Below are positions 7,953 to 15,661 of a stretch of DNA of 27,493 nucleotides, one piece after another. The notes beneath the pieces are model-generated. The model saw only the letters and a program-made list of their open reading frames with translations. It was not told where the DNA came from and made no database searches. Source of the stretch: Verrucomicrobiota bacterium (GTDB lineage: Bacteria > Verrucomicrobiota > Verrucomicrobiia > Limisphaerales > AV2); the NCBI GenBank assembly GCA_003219345.1, contig QHOP01000301.1, forward strand, positions 1-27,493. Reading direction: 5' to 3'. The first letter of the stretch is position 1. Each line of letters begins with the position of its first letter. The position numbers were made by a program, and so were the translations under genes.

Positions 7953-8098
7953 GAATGACGAATGACGAATGACAAATAACGAAGGAAGCACGAATGACTA
8001 AATCCGAAAAAGCGCGTCACGCCAGCATTTGGTGTGGTGGCTGTTTGTTTTTGGCGCTTCGTCATTCTTTCGTCATTCGTCATTCGACCTTCGTCATT
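7953..8098. repeat. GAATGACGAAT inverted-repeat element, copy 1
   Basis: The spacer between adaptor and pump genes begins with tandem GAATGAC-type units (7953-8010: GAATGACGAATGACGAATGA..., then CGAATGACTAAATCCG). After about 45 unrelated bases it ends with the inverted form TTCGTCATTC three or four times (8058-8098). The arms could pair into a long imperfect hairpin in RNA or single-stranded DNA. The same unit order occurs in copy 2 at 11287-11457. It carries no gene. It may act as a processing or attenuation structure between pump genes, or be a REP/MITE-like mobile repeat. Confidence 0.8.
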
Positions 8099-8106
8099 TA
8101 GAGCAC

Positions 8107-11100
8107 ATGTATAAATTCTTCATCAACCGTCCCATCGTGGCCATGGTGATCTCGATCATCACGGTCATCATCGGCCTGGTCACGCTTTCAGGCCTGCCCA
8201 TCGCTCAGTTTCCCAAAATCATCCCGCCCGAAATCTTTATTCAAGCGAATTACGTCGGGGCCGACGCGCAGACCATCGAGCAGTCGGTCGCCACGCCCAT
8301 CGAGCAGCAGATGAGCGGGGTTGACAACATGAACTACATGTATTCGGTCAATGCCAACAACGGTCTGATGCGCATGTACGTGAACTTTGATGTCAAGACC
8401 GACGCAAACATCGACCACATGCTCACCCAGTTGCGCTACGCGCAGGCCGAGTCCCAACTGCCGGCCGATGTGCGGAACTTTGGGGTGACGGTTCAGAAGT
8501 CGCTCTCGGCGCCGTTTTTGTTCATCGCTCTTTTTTCACCCAACGGCACCCGCAACGCGCAATTCCTGGCCAATTACGCCTACATCAATTTGAACGACGC
8601 GCTCACCCGCGTGCCCGGTATCGCGCAGGCGATCGTTTTCGGCGCGGGCCAGTACGCCATGCGCCTCTGGGTCAAGCCTGCCCAACTGGCCACCCTCAAC
8701 ATCACCGTGCCGGAGATTATCAGCGCGGTGAACAACCAGAATACCGTCAATCCCGCCGGGCGCATCGGCAGTTTGCCGGTGCCGCCAGGACAGGAATTTA
8801 CTTACTCGGTTCGCGCCCAAGGCCGCCTCCAATCGGAGGAGGAGTTCGGGGAAATCGTCCTGCGCGCCAACGCGGATGGCTCGATCGTCCGACTCAAGGA
8901 CGTCGCCCGAATGGAACTCGCCACACAGGATTACGACATCATCGGCCGGTTGAATGGGAAGCCTTCCGCGGTTCTGGCGTTGTATCAATTGCCCGGTTCA
9001 AACGCCCTCGAGGCCGAGAAGGGCGTCAAAAGGCGCATGGCGGAGTTGAAGCAACGCTTTCCGGCGGACCTCGACTATGTCTTCTCCCTGGATACCACCC
9101 ATGCCGTCACGGAAGGCATCAACGAAATCGTCAAGACGCTCGGCGCGGCGCTCGCGCTGGTCATGCTGGTTGTCTTTGTCTTTCTACAGGGGTGGCGGGC
9201 AACGCTGATTCCGATGCTGGCCGTGCCCGTTTCGCTCATCGGGACCTTCGCGGTCTTCCCGCTGTTGGGTTTTTCCATCAACACGCTCTCGCTCTTTGGG
9301 CTTGTGCTGGCCGTCGGCCTGGTCGTGGACGATGCGATCGTGGTCGTGGAGGCGGTCGAACATCACATCGAAGAAGGACTCTCGCCCAGAGAGGCGACTT
9401 TCAAAGCGATGGAAGAAGTTTCCGGGCCGGTCATGGCGATTGCAATTGTTCTGGCAGCGGTCCTCCTGCCAACCATCTTTATTCCGGGCATCACCGGCCG
9501 GCTCTATCAGCAATTCGCAGTGACCATTGCCATCTCGGTGCTCCTCTCCGCGTTCAATGCGCTCACGCTCAGTCCGGCGCTTTCGGCCCTGCTGCTGCGG
9601 CCAAGAAAGAAATCGACGGGCCCGCTCGGCAAATTTTTTGACGGGTTCAATCGCGTTTACAGCCGCGTCAGCGAAGGATACGTGGGCGTGTGCGCCGGGC
9701 TAATTCGAAAGACGGCCTTCAGTCTGGCATTCCTCGTCGCTGTCGCCGCGGCGGCCGGCTGGTTCGGCAAGAAGTTGCCTGGGGGATTCCTGCCCGAAGA
9801 AGACCAAGGCTACCTGTTCGTCCAGGTGCAACTTCCGTTCGCCGCGTCCATGGAACGTACGGACGCCGTCTGCCGGCACGTCGAGCAGATTCTGGAGAAG
9901 ACACCGGGTATAAAATATTTCACTACGGTTTCAGGCTTCAGCCTGCTCAGCGGCATTCGGAATACCTATAGCGCTTTTTTTTGGGTGACACTCAAAGACT
10001 GGAGCGAGCGCAGGAAACCCGGGGAACAATTCGACGCCATCAAGGCACGCGTAAACCGCGAGCTCTCACAACTTCCCCAGGCGATGGCATTCGCGTTTTC
10101 TCCCCCGGCCATTCAGGGGGTTGGCGCGGCCGGCGGTTTCACCTTCATCCTGGAGGATCGCGCCGGGAAGGATATTGAGTTCCTCAATGACAACTTGAAC
10201 ACGTTCCTCGAAGCGGCGCGCAAACGCCCCGAACTGGCAGGCCTGAGCACCACGTTCCTGCCAGTAGTGCCGCAAGTCTTCGTGAACGTGGACCGCGACA
10301 AGGCGCTGAAACAGGGCGTGGACCTTGGCGAAGTTTATAAAACGCTCCAGACGTTTATGGGCGGCGCTTTCATAAATTATTTCAACCGGTTTGGCCGCCA
10401 GTGGCAAGTCTATGTTCAAGCTGAGGGCGAATTTCGCACCAAAGCCGAAAACCTTGGATTGTTCTACGTGCGCAACAGGAATGGCGAACCAGTGCCGCTC
10501 TCCTCGCTGGCCACCGTCAAGCCCTTGTCCGGCCCAGAGTTCACGCTGCGCTACAACCTCTATCGCAGCGCTCAAATCAACGGCTCGGCCGCGCCGGGAT
10601 ACAGTTCCGCGCAGGCAATGAAGGTGCTCGAAGAAGTCTTCGCTCAGACGATGCCGCCCGAAATGGGTTACGATTATGTGGGCATGTCGTTCCAGGAGAA
10701 AAAGGCTCAGGAAGGCGTCTCGCCGGCCGCCGTCTTCGGACTCTCGCTGTTGTTCGTATTCCTGATCCTCGCGGCGCTCTATGAAAGTTGGTCGCTGCCG
10801 TTCAGCGTCCTGCTGAGCACCCCCATCGCGGTCTTCGGCGCCTTCGCAACCTTGCTCATCCGGGACATGGTGAACAACGTATATGCGCAGATTGGTCTGG
10901 TGATGCTGATTGGTCTGGCGGCCAAGAATGCCATCCTCATTGTCGAGTTTGCGCGGCTCGAATATGAGAAGGGCAAACCCCTGGTTGACGCCGCGTTGAC
11001 CGGCGCGCGGATTCGTCTGCGCCCCATTTTGATGACGTCCTTCGCCTTCATCCTTGGCTGCGTGCCGCTCTGGACCGCCTCCGGCGCAGGCGCGGTATCG

Positions 11101-11286
11101 CGGCGCATTTTGGGCACTGTCGTCATCGGCGGCATGCTGGCCGCCACCGGCCTCGCCGTCTTCCTCATCCCCGTGACTTTCTACGTAGTCGAAAAAATGG
11201 CGGGAGGGGTCAGGAAGGTGGCGACCGCGCCGGAAGGAACACTTGCTGGAGGCGCCACAGCGGCGCAGGGAGGAATGGATGAATGA
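8107..11286 (+). CDS. RND multidrug efflux pump, HAE1 family (AcrB/MexF-like)
   Basis: A 1059-residue inner-membrane proton antiporter, typical length for the family. It starts MYKFFINRPIVAMV, the usual first transmembrane helix. The proton relay is intact: Asp408-Asp409 in GLVVDDAIVVVEAVEHH (TM4) and Lys940 in GLAAKNAILIVEFA (TM10). Two large periplasmic loops follow TM1 and TM7 (porter and docking domains, e.g. GFLPEEDQGYLFVQVQLP, GGFTFILEDRAG). The duplicated second membrane half ends with VIGGMLAATGLAVFLIPVTFYVVEKM. The frame is open for 26 more codons upstream, but those are translated repeat DNA. The adaptor lies before it and the outer-membrane channel after it. Substrates are not predictable; drugs, solvents or organic acids are all possible. 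Confidence 0.96.
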   Translation: MYKFFINRPIVAMVISIITVIIGLVTLSGLPIAQFPKIIPPEIFIQANYVGADAQTIEQSVATPIEQQMSGVDNMNYMYSVNANNGLMRMYVNFDVKTDANIDHMLTQLRYAQAESQLPADVRNFGVTVQKSLSAPFLFIALFSPNGTRNAQFLANYAYINLNDALTRVPGIAQAIVFGAGQYAMRLWVKPAQLATLNITVPEIISAVNNQNTVNPAGRIGSLPVPPGQEFTYSVRAQGRLQSEEEFGEIVLRANADGSIVRLKDVARMELATQDYDIIGRLNGKPSAVLALYQLPGSNALEAEKGVKRRMAELKQRFPADLDYVFSLDTTHAVTEGINEIVKTLGAALALVMLVVFVFLQGWRATLIPMLAVPVSLIGTFAVFPLLGFSINTLSLFGLVLAVGLVVDDAIVVVEAVEHHIEEGLSPREATFKAMEEVSGPVMAIAIVLAAVLLPTIFIPGITGRLYQQFAVTIAISVLLSAFNALTLSPALSALLLRPRKKSTGPLGKFFDGFNRVYSRVSEGYVGVCAGLIRKTAFSLAFLVAVAAAAGWFGKKLPGGFLPEEDQGYLFVQVQLPFAASMERTDAVCRHVEQILEKTPGIKYFTTVSGFSLLSGIRNTYSAFFWVTLKDWSERRKPGEQFDAIKARVNRELSQLPQAMAFAFSPPAIQGVGAAGGFTFILEDRAGKDIEFLNDNLNTFLEAARKRPELAGLSTTFLPVVPQVFVNVDRDKALKQGVDLGEVYKTLQTFMGGAFINYFNRFGRQWQVYVQAEGEFRTKAENLGLFYVRNRNGEPVPLSSLATVKPLSGPEFTLRYNLYRSAQINGSAAPGYSSAQAMKVLEEVFAQTMPPEMGYDYVGMSFQEKKAQEGVSPAAVFGLSLLFVFLILAALYESWSLPFSVLLSTPIAVFGAFATLLIRDMVNNVYAQIGLVMLIGLAAKNAILIVEFARLEYEKGKPLVDAALTGARIRLRPILMTSFAFILGCVPLWTASGAGAVSRRILGTVVIGGMLAATGLAVFLIPVTFYVVEKMAGGVRKVATAPEGTLAGGATAAQGGMDE

Positions 11287-11457
11287 ACGAATGACGAATG
11301 ACAAATGACGAAGGACAACCGAATGACGAAATCCGAGTGATGAATGTCGAATGACGAAAGAAATCCGAATGACGAATGTCGAATAAGGTCTGGCTGCGCG
11401 CTGGCTGGCTTCGTCATTCGGGCTTCGTCATTCCTTCGGATTTCGTCATTCGTCATT
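11287..11457. repeat. GAATGACGAAT inverted-repeat element, copy 2
   Basis: It begins immediately after the pump stop codon. The left arm (11287-11388) holds at least six GAATGAC/GAATGTC units interleaved with AAATCCGA. The right arm (11410-11457) holds the inverted units TTCGTCATTC, TTCGTCATTC, and GGATTTCGTCATTCGTCATT. The unpaired centre is only about 20 bases. It is the same element as in the spacer before the pump, but longer. The outer-membrane gene's start and signal peptide lie within it, so this copy is partly coding. Confidence 0.85.
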
Positions 11458-12822
11458 TTGTTTCTTTTGAACGGTTGCGCCATCGGCCCGAATTACAAGC
11501 GGCCCGCCATCGACTCGCCTGGCAATTTCCGCAACGCCTCCGATACTGTTTCAACCGAATCGATTGCCAATGGCCCCTGGTGGGATGTTTACAAGGATGA
11601 CACCCTCAAAGGCCTCATCGAGACCGCGCTGACGAACAATTACGACCTGCGGATCGCGGTCGCGCGCATGGAACAGGCTCGCGCCATCGCGATGCAAACC
11701 CGCGCGCAGTTTCTGCCGCAGATCGGCTACGAAGGAGAAGCTGCGCGGGGCAGGAATTCGGTCCTTGGAAATCCCAGCCCGACGGCCAAGGGCGCCGCCG
11801 GCAGCTCGTTCCTGGCCCTGTTCAACGCCTCTTGGGAAATAGATCTTTGGGGTCGCATTCGCCGTTTGAACGAGTCTGCCCGCGCGCAGTTTCTGGCCAG
11901 CGAGGAAGCGCGGCGGGGTGTCGTGCTTTCGCTCGTCGGTGAATTGGCACAAGCCTATTTCGAGCTCCTGGAAGTGGATGAGGAGTACGAAATTGCCACC
12001 CGCACCACCAATTCGTTCGCGGAAAGCTTGAGGATTTTCAGCCAGCGGCTCGAAGGTGGTGTGGTCTCGAAACTGGAAACTTCGCGCGCCGAGGCCGCGC
12101 TCGCCACCACCGCCGCCATCGTTCCAGAACTGGAGCGCCGTATCGTCATCAAAGAAAATCAGATCAATGTCCTTCTCGGCCGCAACCCAGGTCCCGTCCC
12201 GCGTTCTACCACACTGCTCCGGCAGGCTTTGCCTCCTGAAATCCCGGCCGGTCTGCCCTCCGAGTTGTTGGAGCGTCGGCCCGATATTCGCCGGGCGGAA
12301 CAACTTGTGCGCTCCGCCAATGCCCGCGTCGGGGTTGCTCTGGGTGATTTTCTTCCCAGAATCGGCCTGACCGCCCTTTATGGTGGTGTTAGCTCGGATC
12401 TGTCGGCGATTACCTCGAGTGGCGCCGGTGCCTGGTCTGTTGCTGCGAACGTTGCCGGCCCGGTCTTTCAGGGCGGCCGCTGGTACGGGCAGTACCAGCA
12501 GTCCAAAGCCGACCTGCAAGAAGCCAAACTCCAATACCAGCAGGCTGCGCTGGGCGCCTTCCACGATGTGGCTAATGCGCTCGTGTCGCGCCAAAAACTG
12601 GAAGCCGTCCGTGTCCAGCAATCGCGCGCGGTGGCCGCGTACCAGGAAGCGGTCACGGTTTCCACCCAGCGCTACATTGCGGGCAAAGCCAGTTACTACG
12701 AAGTCCTGGAAGCCCAGCAACAGCTTTTCCCGGCCGAGAATTCGCTGGCCCAAACCGAGCTCAACCAACTCCTCACCATCGTCCAGCTTTACAAGGCCCT
12801 GGGCGGCGGCTGGACCCAATAG
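11344..12822 (+). CDS. Outer-membrane efflux lipoprotein (NodT/OprM-like)
   Basis: A 492-residue TolC-type channel of the NodT lipoprotein group, completing the RND system. The mature part opens with the family hallmark CAIGPNYKRP after a lipobox LNGC (Cys45). Two OEP repeats follow: coils with NYDLRIAVARMEQAR and FNASWEIDLWGRIRR, then ELLERRPDIRRAEQLVRSANARVGVA and AYQEAVTVSTQRYIAGKASYYEVLEAQQQLFPAE. The hydrophobic signal segment (FVIRASSFLRISSFVILFLL) is encoded by the right arm of repeat copy 2, and residues 1-15 by the left arm. The true start is uncertain: the ATG used gives a long acidic leader before the hydrophobic stretch, and a CTG near 11401 would be an alternative. Stop to next gene is 65 bases. 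Confidence 0.9.
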   Translation: MSNDERNPNDECRIRSGCALAGFVIRASSFLRISSFVILFLLNGCAIGPNYKRPAIDSPGNFRNASDTVSTESIANGPWWDVYKDDTLKGLIETALTNNYDLRIAVARMEQARAIAMQTRAQFLPQIGYEGEAARGRNSVLGNPSPTAKGAAGSSFLALFNASWEIDLWGRIRRLNESARAQFLASEEARRGVVLSLVGELAQAYFELLEVDEEYEIATRTTNSFAESLRIFSQRLEGGVVSKLETSRAEAALATTAAIVPELERRIVIKENQINVLLGRNPGPVPRSTTLLRQALPPEIPAGLPSELLERRPDIRRAEQLVRSANARVGVALGDFLPRIGLTALYGGVSSDLSAITSSGAGAWSVAANVAGPVFQGGRWYGQYQQSKADLQEAKLQYQQAALGAFHDVANALVSRQKLEAVRVQQSRAVAAYQEAVTVSTQRYIAGKASYYEVLEAQQQLFPAENSLAQTELNQLLTIVQLYKALGGGWTQ

Positions 12823-12887
12823 CTCGCCGAACTTGCCCACCGAGAAGAAAGCGTTCCCGCTGGACATAGGAGTGAGAGACATCCGCC

Positions 12888-14315
12888 ATGACGCACACCT
12901 CAAATGGAAAGTACCAATTCTGGCTGCTGGTCATGGGCTTGGCAGTTTGTCTAACTGGCAGCGGGCAATCCACCGATTCGACGCTTCCCACCAGCGCGCC
13001 GCCCTTCAAACAGCTTCGCTACGATGAAAACGACACGTATCTGCGAGACCCAGCGCGACGCGCTGATTACCTGGATTTCATCAAGTTCATTCCGCTTAAC
13101 AGAAACGGAGATTGGTATCTGACGCCGGGCGGCGAAATCCGGGAGCGCTACGAGTATTATCACAACAGTCTTTGGGGGCGTGGGCCGCAGGATGACAACG
13201 GCTATTTGCTCCAGCGTCACATGATTCATGCCGACGCGCATTTCGGAGACTATTTCCGAATCTTCGCTCAATTCAAAAGTGGTCTGGAGGATGGTCGCAA
13301 TGGCGGACCTCGACCCACTGACCGGGACGATGTTGATTTGAATCAGGCCTTCTTCGACGTGCGCGTTCCGTTGGCGGAGGCGGATTCACTGACCTTTCGC
13401 GCGGGCCGCCAGGAGCTTGCCTACGGCTCGTCGCGGCTGATTTCGGCCCGCGAAGCTCCGAACGTGCGGCTGAGCTTCGACGGCGTGAAGGCCATCTTGA
13501 ACGTCAGTGGCTGGCGAGTGGACGCATTCGCCGTGAAGCCGGTGCGAACCAAGACTGGCGTGTTCGATGATGATCCCGACCCCAATCAAAAATTTTGGGG
13601 ACTCTACGCCGTCACCCCTGTTTCATGGCTGCCCGGAGGTAACGTTGACCTTTACTATCTGGGGCTGGATCGGCAGAACGCGCGCTTCGACCAGGGCACG
13701 GCTCACGAAATCCGGCATTCGATTGGCACGCGAATCTGGGGACGCAAGGCCGGTTGGGACTACAACTTCGAGTTTGTTTATCAGTTCGGCAGCTTCGGCG
13801 GTGGCGACATTCAGGCGTGGACAGCAGCGTCTGATGTTGGGTTCACCTTTGAAAATGTTCCGCTCAAACCGCGGCTTGGATTGAAAGCAAACGTCACCAG
13901 CGGCGATGACAATCCGACTAACTCCGACCTCCAAACATTCAACCCGTTATTTCCCAAGGGCGCATACTTCGGCGAACCGGCGCTAATTGGACCGGCAAAC
14001 CACATTGATGTTCACCCACAATTGGACCTTGCGTTGCGCAAGAATGTGACCCTGACTTTGGACTGGGATTGCTTCTGGCGCGAGAGAGCGCGTGACGGCA
14101 TCTACGGCCCGGCAGTCAATCTGATCCAATCGGGCCAGACCAGCAACGCCGGTTACGTGGGCAATCAGGTGGAAGCGATGTTGGAATGGCAATTGGCTCG
14201 CCATATCACTCTCGCGGCAGATTACGCGCATTTCTTCGCTGGAGATTTCCTGAAGCAAACGACTCCGGGTAAGGACGTGGATTATTTTTCAGCCTGGGTG
14301 ACTTTTCGTTTTTGA
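12888..14315 (+). CDS. Alginate export-family outer-membrane barrel
   Basis: A 475-residue predicted outer-membrane porin with an N-terminal signal peptide (WLLVMGLAVCLTGSG). The body alternates amphipathic strands typical of the alginate_exp/AlgE-like family: GDWYLTPGGEIRERYEYYHN, LLQRHMIHADAHFGDYFRIFAQFKS, ADSLTFRAGRQELAYGSSRLISAREAPNVRLSFDGV. The last strand ends VDYFSAWVTFRF with the terminal Phe recognised by BAM. Proteins with this domain are common in soil bacteria and are not necessarily alginate exporters; an anion-selective or sugar porin is possible. An AGGAGTG lies 15 bases before the start. It may be cotranscribed with the efflux genes, but a functional link is unproven. Confidence 0.88.
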   Translation: MTHTSNGKYQFWLLVMGLAVCLTGSGQSTDSTLPTSAPPFKQLRYDENDTYLRDPARRADYLDFIKFIPLNRNGDWYLTPGGEIRERYEYYHNSLWGRGPQDDNGYLLQRHMIHADAHFGDYFRIFAQFKSGLEDGRNGGPRPTDRDDVDLNQAFFDVRVPLAEADSLTFRAGRQELAYGSSRLISAREAPNVRLSFDGVKAILNVSGWRVDAFAVKPVRTKTGVFDDDPDPNQKFWGLYAVTPVSWLPGGNVDLYYLGLDRQNARFDQGTAHEIRHSIGTRIWGRKAGWDYNFEFVYQFGSFGGGDIQAWTAASDVGFTFENVPLKPRLGLKANVTSGDDNPTNSDLQTFNPLFPKGAYFGEPALIGPANHIDVHPQLDLALRKNVTLTLDWDCFWRERARDGIYGPAVNLIQSGQTSNAGYVGNQVEAMLEWQLARHITLAADYAHFFAGDFLKQTTPGKDVDYFSAWVTFRF

Positions 14316-14349
14316 ACCCACGAATGCCCGGCATGAAACCCTTAAAATC

Positions 14350-14370
14350 ACCAGACTGAGCTACGCTCGC
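14350..14370 (-). other. tRNA 5'-end-like sequence, not a complete tRNA
   Basis: Read on the minus strand these 21 bases are close to a tRNA acceptor strand, TA, and D arm (GCGAGCG TA GCTCAGTCTGGT). No matching CGCTCGC acceptor 3' half, anticodon arm or CCA follows, although a GGGTTCAAA T-loop-like piece occurs about 40 bases on. It also sits inside an 8-base inverted repeat, TGCCCGGC/GCCGGGCA. It is probably a tRNA fragment or chance resemblance in the space between the porin and the Dabb gene. Confidence 0.3.
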
Positions 14371-14438
14371 TTCCGTTGCAAGCCGGGCAAAATCAAGCCT
14401 GGCCGCGCTAATTGCAAATCCTGTTTTCCGGTTGGACT

Positions 14439-14738
14439 CTACTCAAAATCGTAAACTACAACCCGCTTGCAGGCCGACTGGAAAACCTGTTCCACGAACT
14501 CAAGATGCAGCGGATGCGCCTGATAATCATCCTGCGCTTGCTTGCTCGCGAACACAACATTGAGCGCAACTTGATACGACTGGTCCACCACTGGCCGGTG
14601 GCTGGGCGCCATCTTGCCGACATGAAAATGAACAATACCAGGGATCGGCGCCAGATATTTCTTCGCGCCGGCGATGAGTTCGTTGGCCGCCTCGGAATTG
14701 GACGGATCGGTCCAGAAAATCACGACGTGTGAAAACAT
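14439..14738 (-). CDS. Dabb-family (stress-responsive A/B barrel) protein
   Basis: A 99-residue single-domain protein with the Dabb pattern: an opening beta strand with conserved His (MFSHVVIFW), a helix (EAANELIAGAKKYLAPIPGI), the strand VHFHVGK, the long YQVALNVVFASKQAQDDYQAHPLHLEFV segment, and the terminal strand VVVYDFE. Dabb proteins are dimeric ferredoxin-like barrels. Some are cyclases or stress proteins, but most bacterial members have no known role. It is a single gene transcribed away from uppP, with no strong ribosome binding site visible. Confidence 0.9.
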   Translation of the reverse strand: MFSHVVIFWTDPSNSEAANELIAGAKKYLAPIPGIVHFHVGKMAPSHRPVVDQSYQVALNVVFASKQAQDDYQAHPLHLEFVEQVFQSACKRVVVYDFE

Positions 14739-14831
14739 GGATCGAGCGTAGAACGTGGAGCGGAAGGCGTGGAAGAAAAAAGTTTTCGCTTTGCGCTTGT
14801 CAGTCCAAGGATTTTGGCGTCTAAACAGCCG

Positions 14832-15641
14832 ATGCCTGACTGGGTCGCTGTCATCATTCTGGGGATCATTGAAGGGGTTACCGAGTTCGTTCCCATTTCA
14901 TCCACCGGCCACTTGCTGATTGCCGAACGATGCCTCATTGCGGTGAAGTGGCTATCGAAGAGTCCGGGCGACCTTTTCAACGTCGTCATCCAGTGCGGCG
15001 CGGTGCTGGCGGTCCTGCCGCTTTTTTCCGTGCGCTGTCAGCAGCTCATCTTCCGCTGGCGCGAAACCGAAACGCGCGGCTACCTGCTCAAACTGATATT
15101 GGCATTCGGCCTCACCGGTGCGGTCGGTTTTGTCCTGGACAAAAAGGGATTCCGGCTGGAGGAAAACCCCAGGCCGATTGCGTGGGCGCTTATGGTCGGT
15201 GGGGTTGCGTTCCTGGTGGTGGAACGATGGCTTCGCAACAAGCCGCTCCGCGACGAGGTGACGTGGACTATGGCCGTCGCAGTCGGAGTTGGTCAGTTAA
15301 TCGCCGCGATTTTTCCCGGCACTTCGCGGTCTGGCTCTACGATTTTGTTCTCGCTCGTTTTGGGATTAAGCCGGCCGGCGGCGACGGAGTTTTCATTTCT
15401 CGTCGGCATCCCGACGATGCTGTCTGCCGGCGGACTAAAAATCTTCAAGGCGCTGCATCACCCGGGAGCGGGCGCTCCGCCAGAGCACTGGGGCTCGGTG
15501 CTTTTGGCAGCCGTCGTCGCCGCAGTCGTCTCGTTCGCCGTCGTGAAATGGTTTCTCCGCTACGTGCAATCCCACACCTTCGAAGGCTTCGGCTGGTATC
15601 GGATCGCGCTCGGCGTCCTGATCCTGGTTTTTATCCGATAG
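14832..15641 (+). CDS. uppP: Undecaprenyl-diphosphatase UppP (BacA)
   Basis: A 269-residue polytopic membrane enzyme that dephosphorylates undecaprenyl diphosphate to recycle the lipid carrier for peptidoglycan and other envelope glycans; overproduction gives bacitracin resistance in some bacteria. Both signature motifs are intact: EGVTEFVPISSTGH at 14-27 and PGTSRSGST at 162-170. About eight hydrophobic helices are visible. The frame is open 21 codons further up from a GTG, but the ATG used gives the standard N-terminus (MPDWVAVIILGIIEG). It converges with the AsmA-like gene, the two stops being about 20 bases apart. Confidence 0.96.
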   Translation: MPDWVAVIILGIIEGVTEFVPISSTGHLLIAERCLIAVKWLSKSPGDLFNVVIQCGAVLAVLPLFSVRCQQLIFRWRETETRGYLLKLILAFGLTGAVGFVLDKKGFRLEENPRPIAWALMVGGVAFLVVERWLRNKPLRDEVTWTMAVAVGVGQLIAAIFPGTSRSGSTILFSLVLGLSRPAATEFSFLVGIPTMLSAGGLKIFKALHHPGAGAPPEHWGSVLLAAVVAAVVSFAVVKWFLRYVQSHTFEGFGWYRIALGVLILVFIR

Positions 15642-15661
15642 CTGCGCTCCCCCCGGATCAT

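Noticed and set aside
8029..8106. Upstream start for the RND pump
   Set aside because: The extra 26 residues are translated repeat DNA, and the family N-terminus begins at the ATG at 8107.
10066..11304. 412-codon open frame on the minus strand
   Set aside because: Antisense to the RND pump, whose motifs are intact; translation is His/Glu-rich without recognisable structure.
11551..12903. 450-codon open frame on the minus strand
   Set aside because: Antisense to the clearly recognisable outer-membrane channel gene; no family features.
14340..14400. Possible tRNA gene on the minus strand
   Set aside because: Only the acceptor 5' strand and D-arm look right; no acceptor 3' partner, anticodon arm or CCA can be found, so no cloverleaf forms.
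15634..15660. Bidirectional terminator between uppP and the AsmA-like gene
   Set aside because: Only a 5-base ATCCG/CGGAT stem with a 16-base loop and no T-run; too weak to call.
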